64,000 nucleotides of DNA, taken from positions 2,830,001 through 2,894,000 of the forward strand of contig CAKNFP010000001.1 in NCBI GenBank assembly GCA_930633525.1. The letters are read 5' to 3'. This document shows positions 15,586 through 23,755 of this stretch, one piece after another. Within the stretch, counting starts at the first letter, position 1, and each line of letters begins with the position of its first letter. Below the pieces are notes generated by a model, which saw nothing but the letters and a program-made list of their open reading frames with translations, did not search any database and was not told the origin of the DNA. Source of the stretch: Hyphomicrobiales bacterium (GTDB lineage Bacteria > Pseudomonadota > Alphaproteobacteria > Rhizobiales > Beijerinckiaceae). A program made the translations under genes and the position numbers.

Positions 15586-18500
15586 TCACAGTGGCATCAA
15601 CCGCTCCTGGATGGCTTCGATGATCCGTCGGGCGCGGATATCGAAGCTATGTTCGTTGCGAATTGTCTCGCGGAGTTGCTCGGCTCTCGCCTGACGCGCC
15701 TCCGGGGCGGCGCGCAGGGCCGCAATTGTCGCGGCCAGATGATCAGGCCCGGAACAAACCGGGATGGCGTCGCCGAAGACCGCCTCCAATCCCGCAACCG
15801 CATCGCTGACAACCGTCGCGCCGCAGGCCAAGGCGTCGAAGATGCGGTTGGCGATGAACCCCTCGCGTGCCATGTCAGGCCAGTGGTCGGCAACGAGGAT
15901 GCTGCCCGCCCCATAGTAGCGGAACAGCTCGCGGTTCGGGACATGCGGCGTCAGCACCCGTCCCGGCGGTAGCAGGCCATCCCAACCATCGCCGATCACC
16001 GCGCAGTCGATGCCCGCCGCCAGCGCATCGCGCAGCATCGGCCGGTCCACCCCGCGTGAGTTGCCCACGAATAACGCCTCTGGAAGATCCCCGACCGGCG
16101 CGAGCGCTGGATGGAAGACTTCGGGATCCGTGCATTGCAGCAAGGCGGAAACGCGGTCGCCATGCCGCGTCGCGAGTTTGTCGGCATAGGATGGGGAGGC
16201 GACGAACACGTGGTCGAATGCGGCGAGTTCATCATCATCCACCTGATCAGGATGGCTGATGAGCCACATCAGATTGACCGCCCCCGGCGCCGGCTGGAAG
16301 CGTGACAGCCCGCGCAGGACAATATTGACGTCGTCACCCGCCGCGACGCCGCAGGACCAATCGGGGAGGCAATCGATGCGGACCTGGCATCCGCAGCGTT
16401 CGAGCGCCTTGCCGAGGCCTTTCGCGAAATGCCAGTCACCCCAGAGCTCGCACTGCGCCGGATCCGGCACCGCGATCTTGATGGCGACGCGATAGCGTTG
16501 CGCCACCGCCGCCAAGGCCGCGCGCAAAACGGGAGCACGGTGCTCATAGCAATGCGCGCGCATCACATGGGCACGGAGCCGGGCGACCAGCGCGAGGCGC
16601 TCGTCCTCCCCGGAGAGATAGCGCGCGATGAGATCATTGAGCTCCCGCCGCGTCGTGAAGCTCGGCAGCAAGCCGTCGAACATCTCCGCCGCGCCCTCGA
16701 CACAGTTGGTGAGGACCAAGGCGCCTGCCGCCAGGGCGTCGAAGACGCGGGAATTCAGCGAGGCCCAATCACGGGTGACAGGATGGCTGTCATCGATAAC
16801 AAGGCGAGCCCCGGCATAGGCACGCGCCACCTCGTCATAGGCAAGGGCCCCCTGCCAGTAGGCGCCCCAGCGCGGATGCCCCTTCCAGCCATGGCCGAAA
16901 ATAGCAAGCGTGGAGCCGAAGCGGTCAAGGTCGATCTGGTCGAGCGCCGTGCGCGGCGCGCCCCAATGATTACCCGTGAAGACAATATCATAGCGTCTGT
17001 CCAGTGGCGTTCGGCCGGGATGGAAACGGGCGGCATTGGTCGCTATCGGCAGCAGAAGCGCCTCACGACCGGTTTGGGCGGCAATCGTCCTGCAGGCCTT
17101 GCGCGAGGAGGCCAGCAGCACGTGATAGGCTTGGAAAGACGGGCTCGCCATCCATTCATCCACCCGGTTGCGCATCCAGGCGACGGTGATGAGGCCAGGA
17201 TTGCCACCGCTCAATCCACGAAGGTCCACATCGTGCCGCATGACGACGACGACATCCGCGCGGGCCAATGCCTCAATACGATAGCCGGCGAAGAGAATGT
17301 CCCAGCCGAAGCTCGCGCGCAGGGCGGCACCAAGCTCCCGCGCCGTGAAAACATCCCCCGCGGTCGCAGCATCGCTCGCTTCGGTCACGATGAAAACGAC
17401 CCGCAGCGGCTCGCGCCGCCACGACAATCCGCCTGATATCGAGGCTTCAAGCGCGGCGCGGCGCAGGCGTGGCGCGAAGCGTGAGGCGAGCAGCCTGCGA
17501 TTGGCCGCTTGCGCCGCCAGCACAGGCATCATCGCCTCCGGCGCATCCCGTCGCGCAACGTCACGCGTGGCGGCGCGCCTGTGCAAAGCCGCCACGCCGG
17601 AATCACAGACGACCGTGCGGCCCAGTTCGCCGCGCAGCCGCAGGCAGAGGTCAACGTCCTCCTGGCCGTAGACATAGCCTTCATCGAAGCCACCGAGCGC
17701 GAGGAAATCCACGCGCCGCACCATCATCGCGGCCGCGGTCACTGCCGGCACGTCGCGGGCGCCGACCGCCGGCACGGCTTCCTGCGAAACTTCGACCGGC
17801 TGGTAGAGCGCGCGCGCTCCATCGACCTTGGCCACCGCGACACAGATGCCGTCGTGGTGCACCTGCTGGCGCCATCTGTCCCCGGCCGGGCGAGGCTCCC
17901 ACAGCCGCATGCCGACCGCGCCGATGGCCGCGTCCGTCTCCAGCCACGCCGCCAGCCGGCGGACGCAGGGTTCGAGAAAGGTGATGTCGTTGTTGACGAA
18001 GAACAGGAAATCGCCGCGCGCCCGATGTGCCGCCAGATTATTGGAGGCGGAAAAGGAGTGGTTGGCATCGCGGGCGATAACCGACAGGGCAAGCGCGCCG
18101 GCAAAGCTTGCGGCCGCAGCGCGGCTCTCGTCGCTGGAGGCATGATCCACCACGATCACCTCCACGCCGTCCGCTTGCCGCTCCCCTTGTCCCTCCGCTT
18201 GCCCGGTGGCGACGATGGACCTCAGCAGGCCTTCCAGCAAAGGGGCGCCGTTGCGGTTCAGCACGATCATGCTGACACGTGGCCGTCTGCGCTTTCGCCA
18301 AGGCCGGATCGGGGGCGCGCGCCGTGCAGGACGGTCCAGCGGCGGACCATCGGCCTGATGGGAGGGCGGCCCCACCTGGCCGGGAAGATCGACCAGCGGA
18401 AAATCCACGTGTATCGCCGTCGCGCCATCGGCCCCCGGCAGTGACGTGCCATCTCCGATACAGCGCACCTCGATCTCACGCATCGCGCCGTTCATCAGAT

Positions 18501-19392
18501 GCGACGGCAGAAACGCCGTAAAGCCGTGGAAGCCTGATCCCGTCGCGGCAACAAGATCGGATCTGTACGCATCCGCCGTCACGACCATAGCCACGTGGCC
18601 GTCGACGACGATGCCGATCTCGACCGGACGGCCGGACACATCAGGATTTACGGCCCAGCCACGGACCGCATGGCAATCCGCAGCCTCCACCCTGCCGGTG
18701 AAGGACGGCGCGGGACGGCTCGCAAAGGCGCTCCGCGGTGGGGATAATCGTTGCGGCAGCGCCGCATTCCCGGCGCTCAGCACCTCCGTGCCGTCGGCTG
18801 TAAGCCGCAGCGCGTGCTCACGCCCATCGAACAGCCGTCGCGGCAGAACAATCGCGAAGCCATGGTGGCCCGGGATGCCGAAATGCGCATTCACATCCGG
18901 TCGCGGGAGAGCGGCCCGCGCCGTCGCGATGAGAGCGGCGCCATCATAGAGCCCGATCTCCACGGCCTCTCCGGGACGGACCACATCATAGGCCCAGCCG
19001 GTAATGACCCCGTCCTCGCAGGTATCAATAGTGCTGCGGACGGTTTGCCTGAAGGTTGAGAAGACCGCACCATCACGGGCCGCTACGGCCTGTCCATCAG
19101 CCAGCCTTATGTGGATGGCATGATCATTCCCATCGACCAGCGGCATGGGGAGGACGAACCGCCACTGCGTCGGACCTTCGTCCCGCGCGGCGACGCGCAG
19201 GCGACCGAGCAGAGTATCGCCGTCATAGACCGCAAGGATCGCGCTCGTCCCGGAAACGCCAGCAGCCGTGCCGGCAACACAGACTCCATCGAGCGCCCAT
19301 CGCAGGTCCAGGGAAGGCTGCGCATCGTACGGGACGGCGCGAACCGGGGACGCAAGATCATCCTCGTCCAGGATATCGATCACTCCGGTCAT
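15586..19392 (-). CDS. Multidomain glycosyltransferase: three beta modules, GT2, and two CgeB-like GT domains
   Basis: A 1268-residue fusion. Residues 1-340 hold about three related modules of 100 residues, each with a core like VITGWAYDVVRPGEAVEIGL or AVRGWAVNPDVSGRPVEIGI and a later HGF-P-L-NG strand. Residues 365-640 are a GT2 enzyme (VSMIVLNRNGAPLLEGLL, VIVVDHASSDES, FFVNNDITFLEP, GGFDEGYVYGQEDVDLCLR). Residues 660-945 and 950-1260 are two CgeB-like/Glyco_trans_1_2 domains, each ending in a donor-binding block (LNSRVFDALAAGALVLTN and IANRIFDALACGATVVSD). The ATG at 19392 overlaps the stop of the upstream TPR-GT gene by 4 bases, which decides the start. No membrane span is visible. It may build a short repeat with up to three linkages. 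Confidence 0.88.
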   Translation of the reverse strand: MTGVIDILDEDDLASPVRAVPYDAQPSLDLRWALDGVCVAGTAAGVSGTSAILAVYDGDTLLGRLRVAARDEGPTQWRFVLPMPLVDGNDHAIHIRLADGQAVAARDGAVFSTFRQTVRSTIDTCEDGVITGWAYDVVRPGEAVEIGLYDGAALIATARAALPRPDVNAHFGIPGHHGFAIVLPRRLFDGREHALRLTADGTEVLSAGNAALPQRLSPPRSAFASRPAPSFTGRVEAADCHAVRGWAVNPDVSGRPVEIGIVVDGHVAMVVTADAYRSDLVAATGSGFHGFTAFLPSHLMNGAMREIEVRCIGDGTSLPGADGATAIHVDFPLVDLPGQVGPPSHQADGPPLDRPARRAPPIRPWRKRRRPRVSMIVLNRNGAPLLEGLLRSIVATGQAEGQGERQADGVEVIVVDHASSDESRAAAASFAGALALSVIARDANHSFSASNNLAAHRARGDFLFFVNNDITFLEPCVRRLAAWLETDAAIGAVGMRLWEPRPAGDRWRQQVHHDGICVAVAKVDGARALYQPVEVSQEAVPAVGARDVPAVTAAAMMVRRVDFLALGGFDEGYVYGQEDVDLCLRLRGELGRTVVCDSGVAALHRRAATRDVARRDAPEAMMPVLAAQAANRRLLASRFAPRLRRAALEASISGGLSWRREPLRVVFIVTEASDAATAGDVFTARELGAALRASFGWDILFAGYRIEALARADVVVVMRHDVDLRGLSGGNPGLITVAWMRNRVDEWMASPSFQAYHVLLASSRKACRTIAAQTGREALLLPIATNAARFHPGRTPLDRRYDIVFTGNHWGAPRTALDQIDLDRFGSTLAIFGHGWKGHPRWGAYWQGALAYDEVARAYAGARLVIDDSHPVTRDWASLNSRVFDALAAGALVLTNCVEGAAEMFDGLLPSFTTRRELNDLIARYLSGEDERLALVARLRAHVMRAHCYEHRAPVLRAALAAVAQRYRVAIKIAVPDPAQCELWGDWHFAKGLGKALERCGCQVRIDCLPDWSCGVAAGDDVNIVLRGLSRFQPAPGAVNLMWLISHPDQVDDDELAAFDHVFVASPSYADKLATRHGDRVSALLQCTDPEVFHPALAPVGDLPEALFVGNSRGVDRPMLRDALAAGIDCAVIGDGWDGLLPPGRVLTPHVPNRELFRYYGAGSILVADHWPDMAREGFIANRIFDALACGATVVSDAVAGLEAVFGDAIPVCSGPDHLAATIAALRAAPEARQARAEQLRETIRNEHSFDIRARRIIEAIQERLMPL

Positions 19393-21767
19393 TCTGGCGG
19401 CCAGCCGTACACCGCCTCCCATCGCGCGGCAATGGTCTCGGGCAAAAAGCGGGAAGCGAAGCGCCGTCCCGCCTTGGCCATGCCCCGCCGTCGCCCGTCG
19501 TCCGCATGGATGGCTACGACCGCGGCGGCGAGTGCTCCAGCGTCACGGCTGGAAGCGAGAAGGCCCGTTTCTCCCGGCAGCATCGCGGCCGCCACGCCGC
19601 CTACATCCGGCGCCACCACCGGCACGCCGCGCGCGTGCGCCTCGATGAGGACATTCGGCAGCCCCTCGAAATGGGAGGTCAACAGCAGAAGATCGAACAT
19701 GTCGTAGTGATCGGCAAGTTCGTCGGCCACCAGGCCGGTCAGGGTGATGCGGCTGCCCAGCCCCCGTCTCGCCACCTCCGCCTCGATGAGCGGTCGCAGC
19801 CGGCCATCGCCGATCAGCAGCCCGTGGACGTTGGGATGCCAGTCACACAGGTGCGCCAGCACTTCAAGCCACAGCAGCGGATCCTTCTCCCGCTCCAGCC
19901 GCATGACGCCGCCTATGACAACCGCGTCCGGGGCGAGCCCGTATCGACGGCGCAAAGGACCGCGGCTCCCGCGGCGCCCACGCCGCAGCCATCTGGAGTC
20001 GATAGCATTCGGCACCACGACCGCCCGCTCGCCGAGAGCACCAGCGTCAAGGCCCGGCCAATCGAGCCAGTCGTCGAGATTCCGCTGGCTGTTATTGGCG
20101 AGCTTGACGCTGCGATCGTCCAGGGCAGCCCGCAGCAGGCGACACAGCCTCGCGTTACGGGTGGTTTCCGCCTCGTCTTCGTCCCCACGGCTGGCAGGAG
20201 CGACACTGCCACCACGCAGGACGATGCCTGGGACGCCCGCGACGATCCCGGCAATCGCGGCATGCGCGGACGTCTGCGGTGTCCAGGCCTGCACGATCTC
20301 CGGCCGCAGCCCGGCGATAGCGGCCGCGACATGGGCTATCTCGCGCAGATTGACGAGCGCACGGAGAGGTTCCGGCGGCGCGGCGAGCAAGGGCACCGTC
20401 CGTGCGATCGCCTCCGCATCGGCCCCATAGTCGGCCAGTGTCGCAACCCGCCCCCCGGCCTGCAGCAGCGCCGCGCGGAAAAATGCGCCGCGTCCGCCCC
20501 GTTGCGGGTCCGTGCAGAACACCCAAACGTCGCGCCCCTGCCGCGCCTGCTCCTGGGCGATCAGCGTGCACTGGCGCTCGGTGCCGCCCGCCGCGAGCGA
20601 ATTGAGGACATGAACAATCGCGCCCGGACGCGCGTCGTAAGCGAGTGGCCGCCGTGCCCGCCTCATCCGCGCGACGCCCGCAAGCCAGTCGCCGATCCAG
20701 TCGCTGGTGGGCCGCGCTGTCAGGCCGCCGCGCGCTTGAATATGACGCTGGTGCGCCAGACATGCCGCGACGGTTTCGCTCAGGGCAGAGGGCGCCCCGT
20801 CTCGACGCGCATGGGCTGAAGCGCGTGCGATGTTGCCCTGCGCCAAGGCGAGCAGGCCAAGGCGCCGAAGCGCTTCACCGCGTAACGCTCCCTGGGCCGC
20901 GAGCGGCTCGAGGAGGTCACACGCCGACCGCGCCGCGCCTGCCATCGAGAGCAGGTCAGCGAGGAAGAGGCGGTCCGCGAGCTCTGGGGAGGCCGAGACA
21001 CGGTGCTGCAATCGACGCAGGATACGGGTCTTCAGCCCCTGACGGCCGCAAGCACCGATAAGTTCGAGCGCGAGGTGCCAGGATGCGGCCTCCCGCGGGG
21101 TCCTGTGCAAGGCATTGTGCAAGAGCGCTCGCGCCGCAGTCAGGCGGCCGGACCAGACATAATGCTGCGCGAGGAGACGCAGCGGACGAATATCCTGGAG
21201 TTGAAGCGCGACAGCCCGCAAGAGACAGGCTTCAGCATCAGCCGAGCTTATGAAGCCTGATTGAGGATCCGGCGGTGTCGATACGAGAGGTCGCTCGCCC
21301 GGATTTCCGTCGCGCAGGCGCCCAATCTCCTTGTTTTCTGGCAAGTCCGGATGGAAAACCGCTTCGCACGTTGCCTGGGATAGCTCCCGAAGACCGGCTT
21401 CTCCTGATCGAAAAAGGGCCTCGAAGTCCTCCGGCAGCAACAGGAGCAGCCGCCGCCACGACGCGACTGCCTCATCCGGCCGAGCAAGCCCACGCAGCGC
21501 GCGAGCCAGCCAGCGCAAGGCCTCGGGGTCATGCGGTCGTCGCGCCTGTGCCCTGTGCAAAAGAGGATAGGCGCCCGCAAGGTCGCCTGCGCGGAAGCGG
21601 GTGATGCCAGCGGCCAGCAAGTGCGCCGCGCAGGCCTGCTCCCGGGCTGCCGACGCCGCGCCAGCAGCGCCTTTGGAGCCTGTGGGAATACCGTCCCCGC
21701 GCGCATTCCGCTGCACCACGGCCCGGACGCTCGCACAATCTGTGATTGTATATGTCAATTCATACAA
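19389..21767 (-). CDS. TPR-GT4 fusion glycosyltransferase
   Basis: A 792-residue protein. The N-terminal 375 residues are helical and TPR-like (for example LLHRAQARRPHDPEALRWLA, repeated with alanine/leucine periodicity). The C-terminal half, from about residue 380, is a GT4 glycosyltransferase with VLNSLAAGGTERQ, VVPNAIDSRWLR, IGGVMRLEREKDPLLWLE and the EX7E-type donor block SHFEGLPNVLIEAHARGVPVV. The start at 21767 is the first ATG after the AT-rich intergenic region, but later starts are possible because the first 40 residues are not family-like. It is coupled to the downstream three-domain fusion and is paralogous to the GT4 protein ending at 26416. Confidence 0.85.
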   Translation of the reverse strand: MYELTYTITDCASVRAVVQRNARGDGIPTGSKGAAGAASAAREQACAAHLLAAGITRFRAGDLAGAYPLLHRAQARRPHDPEALRWLARALRGLARPDEAVASWRRLLLLLPEDFEALFRSGEAGLRELSQATCEAVFHPDLPENKEIGRLRDGNPGERPLVSTPPDPQSGFISSADAEACLLRAVALQLQDIRPLRLLAQHYVWSGRLTAARALLHNALHRTPREAASWHLALELIGACGRQGLKTRILRRLQHRVSASPELADRLFLADLLSMAGAARSACDLLEPLAAQGALRGEALRRLGLLALAQGNIARASAHARRDGAPSALSETVAACLAHQRHIQARGGLTARPTSDWIGDWLAGVARMRRARRPLAYDARPGAIVHVLNSLAAGGTERQCTLIAQEQARQGRDVWVFCTDPQRGGRGAFFRAALLQAGGRVATLADYGADAEAIARTVPLLAAPPEPLRALVNLREIAHVAAAIAGLRPEIVQAWTPQTSAHAAIAGIVAGVPGIVLRGGSVAPASRGDEDEAETTRNARLCRLLRAALDDRSVKLANNSQRNLDDWLDWPGLDAGALGERAVVVPNAIDSRWLRRGRRGSRGPLRRRYGLAPDAVVIGGVMRLEREKDPLLWLEVLAHLCDWHPNVHGLLIGDGRLRPLIEAEVARRGLGSRITLTGLVADELADHYDMFDLLLLTSHFEGLPNVLIEAHARGVPVVAPDVGGVAAAMLPGETGLLASSRDAGALAAAVVAIHADDGRRRGMAKAGRRFASRFLPETIAARWEAVYGWPPE

Positions 21768-21993
21768 TCCATATTACGAGTATTCTTGCAGAAAAATTTT
21801 CTTCAGAAAGCAGTTGCCGCAATCATCACAATATGCATGCTTATATCCTGCATATCAAGCGTATAGAAAACAAAGAGTTCGACATATACATTTAATTGCG
21901 AAGTGAAATACGCGATACGTCCGCCACAGATCGCCCCATACCAAGATAATTAGATTTTCTTATAGAGAAATACTGTATTTTTGGAGAATTCTT
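21768..21993. promoter_or_regulatory. AT-rich divergent promoter region of the glycosyltransferase locus
   Basis: About 226 bases separate the TPR-GT4 gene (minus strand) from the TPR gene (plus strand). It is strongly AT-rich with several TATAxA-like boxes and should hold both promoters. An inverted repeat ATATGCA (21831-21837) and TGCATAT (21849-21855), 11 bases apart, is a candidate operator. A good ribosome-binding site (GGAG, 21981 region) serves the plus-strand gene. Confidence 0.45.
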
Positions 21994-23706
21994 ATGGGCA
22001 TCATGGACCTGTTCCCGGCCAGGGCCGAGGGTGCAGTTTGCGCCGGCCAACGTTTGCTTCAAGAACAATCCTATCGTGAAGCGGAAGCGGCCTTCGTACT
22101 CGCGCATACGGCCGAGCCGCGCGCGGAGGCGCCTCTGCTCGGACTTTGCCGCGTGAGCTACGCCACCCGCAACTGGCACGATCTGGACCGCTGGACGCGT
22201 CGCCTGCTCGCGGTGGCGCCGACACATGCCGAAGGCCAGTTGCTTCGCGCCCGTGCTTATAACGCCGGACGGCAATGGGCGCCTGCGGCAGCCGCCTGGG
22301 CCATCGTGGCGCAGGGCCGCCCGGACTGGCCGGAGGCGCATTTCCAGCTCGCACGCGCCCTCCATCGCAGCGGCGATCCCGCCGGCGCCGATGAGGCCGG
22401 CGAGCGTCTTGCTGCCCTGACGCCGCGCACAGCGCTCTGCACCGATCTCCTAGGCCAGCTGGCGCTTGAGCGGGGATGGTGCGAGGCGGCCGCCAGCTTT
22501 TTCATGACCTTGGTGCAACAGGATCCGGCAGCCGCCTGGCGCCGGTTCGAGGCGCTCCACCAAGCCCGCCATTATCGCGGTATCGCGGTCATGGCCCGCG
22601 CCTCGCTGGAGGGAGAGCCGGGGTCCGACGCGAGTCGGGCCCTGGCAATCCGGCAAGCAACCGAGGAAGCGCTGCGCGGTCTTTCCGCGCGCGCCATGGC
22701 GCAGGAGCGCTCGGGTCATATCGAGGAGGCATTTCAGGACCACGCGGCCATTCTCCTGGCCGATCCGGGCGATGGTCCGGCCGCTCGCGGCCGCGCCCGC
22801 ATCAAGCGGATCCTTCTTCTCGCCGCCCATGACGCTTTGCACGCTCAGGATTGGGAGGCCGCCCGCGAGGCCTTTCAGCGGGTCGCGCAGCTCGACGCCG
22901 GTGATCTCGATAGTCGCGTCCAGCTCGGCAGGCTCATGATGCGGCTGCGCGATTGGGGGAGAGCCGCGCAGCTGTGGCGGCGTGTTATCGCGGCCAGCCC
23001 CGTGCTGGTGGAAGCCCATGTTCAGCTCGCCCGCGCACTCGACCGCAGCGACGACCACGCCGCCGCTCTTTCCCAATGGCGCGATGTCCTGGCACTGGCG
23101 CCTGACAATGCGGAGGCACGGGAGATGCTCGCGCAGATGCCGCGGCGCATGCTTGAACATGTGCGCAGGCTCGTCGATGCCGGAGATCTCACCCAGGCGG
23201 TTGAAGCCCTCATGCTTGCCCGGTCGCTATCGCCCGACGATCCCGATCTCGCCCACCGCACCGATCATGTCGGCCGCCGGTTGTTGCAAGCGATGCGCGC
23301 CGCGTTCAGGTCCGCGGATTGGGAGGCAATTCTGGCTCTCCAGGCGGCGACACGATCGCTGCGACCTGACGATGCCGATGTTCATCTGCTGACAGGCCGC
23401 GCGGCCATGGCGCGACGCCAGTACGACCTCGCCATCGCGGCCTGGAGCCGGCTCGGCGAACTCGATCCGGCGACGGCGTCCATGTGCCGGCTGCAACTCG
23501 CGCGATGCTATACGCGCTCCGGCCGCCTCGCGGAAGCGCAGCCCATGGTCGCCGCTATCCTTGCTGAAAAGCCGGATCATGTGGAAGCGCAAGCCATGTC
23601 CGCACAGCTTGCGGCACAAGCTCCGGGCGTCAAAGCAAGCGAAGGCCCTGGCTTTCGCGTGGGCGCCGAGCCTCGGCCGGACGGCCGGCGGAACCCCGCG
23701 CTATAA
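21994..23706 (+). CDS. Tetratricopeptide-repeat protein
   Basis: A 570-residue soluble protein made almost entirely of TPR-like helical pairs. Examples are QSYREAEAAFVLAHTAEP, SGDPAGADEAGERLAAL, DWEAAREAFQRVAQLDAGD and DDHAAALSQWRDVLALAPDN. There is no signal peptide, membrane span or catalytic motif. TPR proteins act as scaffolds, and this one sits between two genes whose proteins have similar TPR-like halves fused to GT4 domains. It may organise the glycosyltransferases or bind an acceptor protein. GGAG lies about 8 bases before the ATG. The gap to the next gene is 49 bases, so co-transcription is likely. Confidence 0.85.
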   Translation: MGIMDLFPARAEGAVCAGQRLLQEQSYREAEAAFVLAHTAEPRAEAPLLGLCRVSYATRNWHDLDRWTRRLLAVAPTHAEGQLLRARAYNAGRQWAPAAAAWAIVAQGRPDWPEAHFQLARALHRSGDPAGADEAGERLAALTPRTALCTDLLGQLALERGWCEAAASFFMTLVQQDPAAAWRRFEALHQARHYRGIAVMARASLEGEPGSDASRALAIRQATEEALRGLSARAMAQERSGHIEEAFQDHAAILLADPGDGPAARGRARIKRILLLAAHDALHAQDWEAAREAFQRVAQLDAGDLDSRVQLGRLMMRLRDWGRAAQLWRRVIAASPVLVEAHVQLARALDRSDDHAAALSQWRDVLALAPDNAEAREMLAQMPRRMLEHVRRLVDAGDLTQAVEALMLARSLSPDDPDLAHRTDHVGRRLLQAMRAAFRSADWEAILALQAATRSLRPDDADVHLLTGRAAMARRQYDLAIAAWSRLGELDPATASMCRLQLARCYTRSGRLAEAQPMVAAILAEKPDHVEAQAMSAQLAAQAPGVKASEGPGFRVGAEPRPDGRRNPAL

Positions 23707-23755
23707 ACGGTTCAAAGCCTGCCCCCGACACGAAGACTGAGCCGGACTTCCAGCC

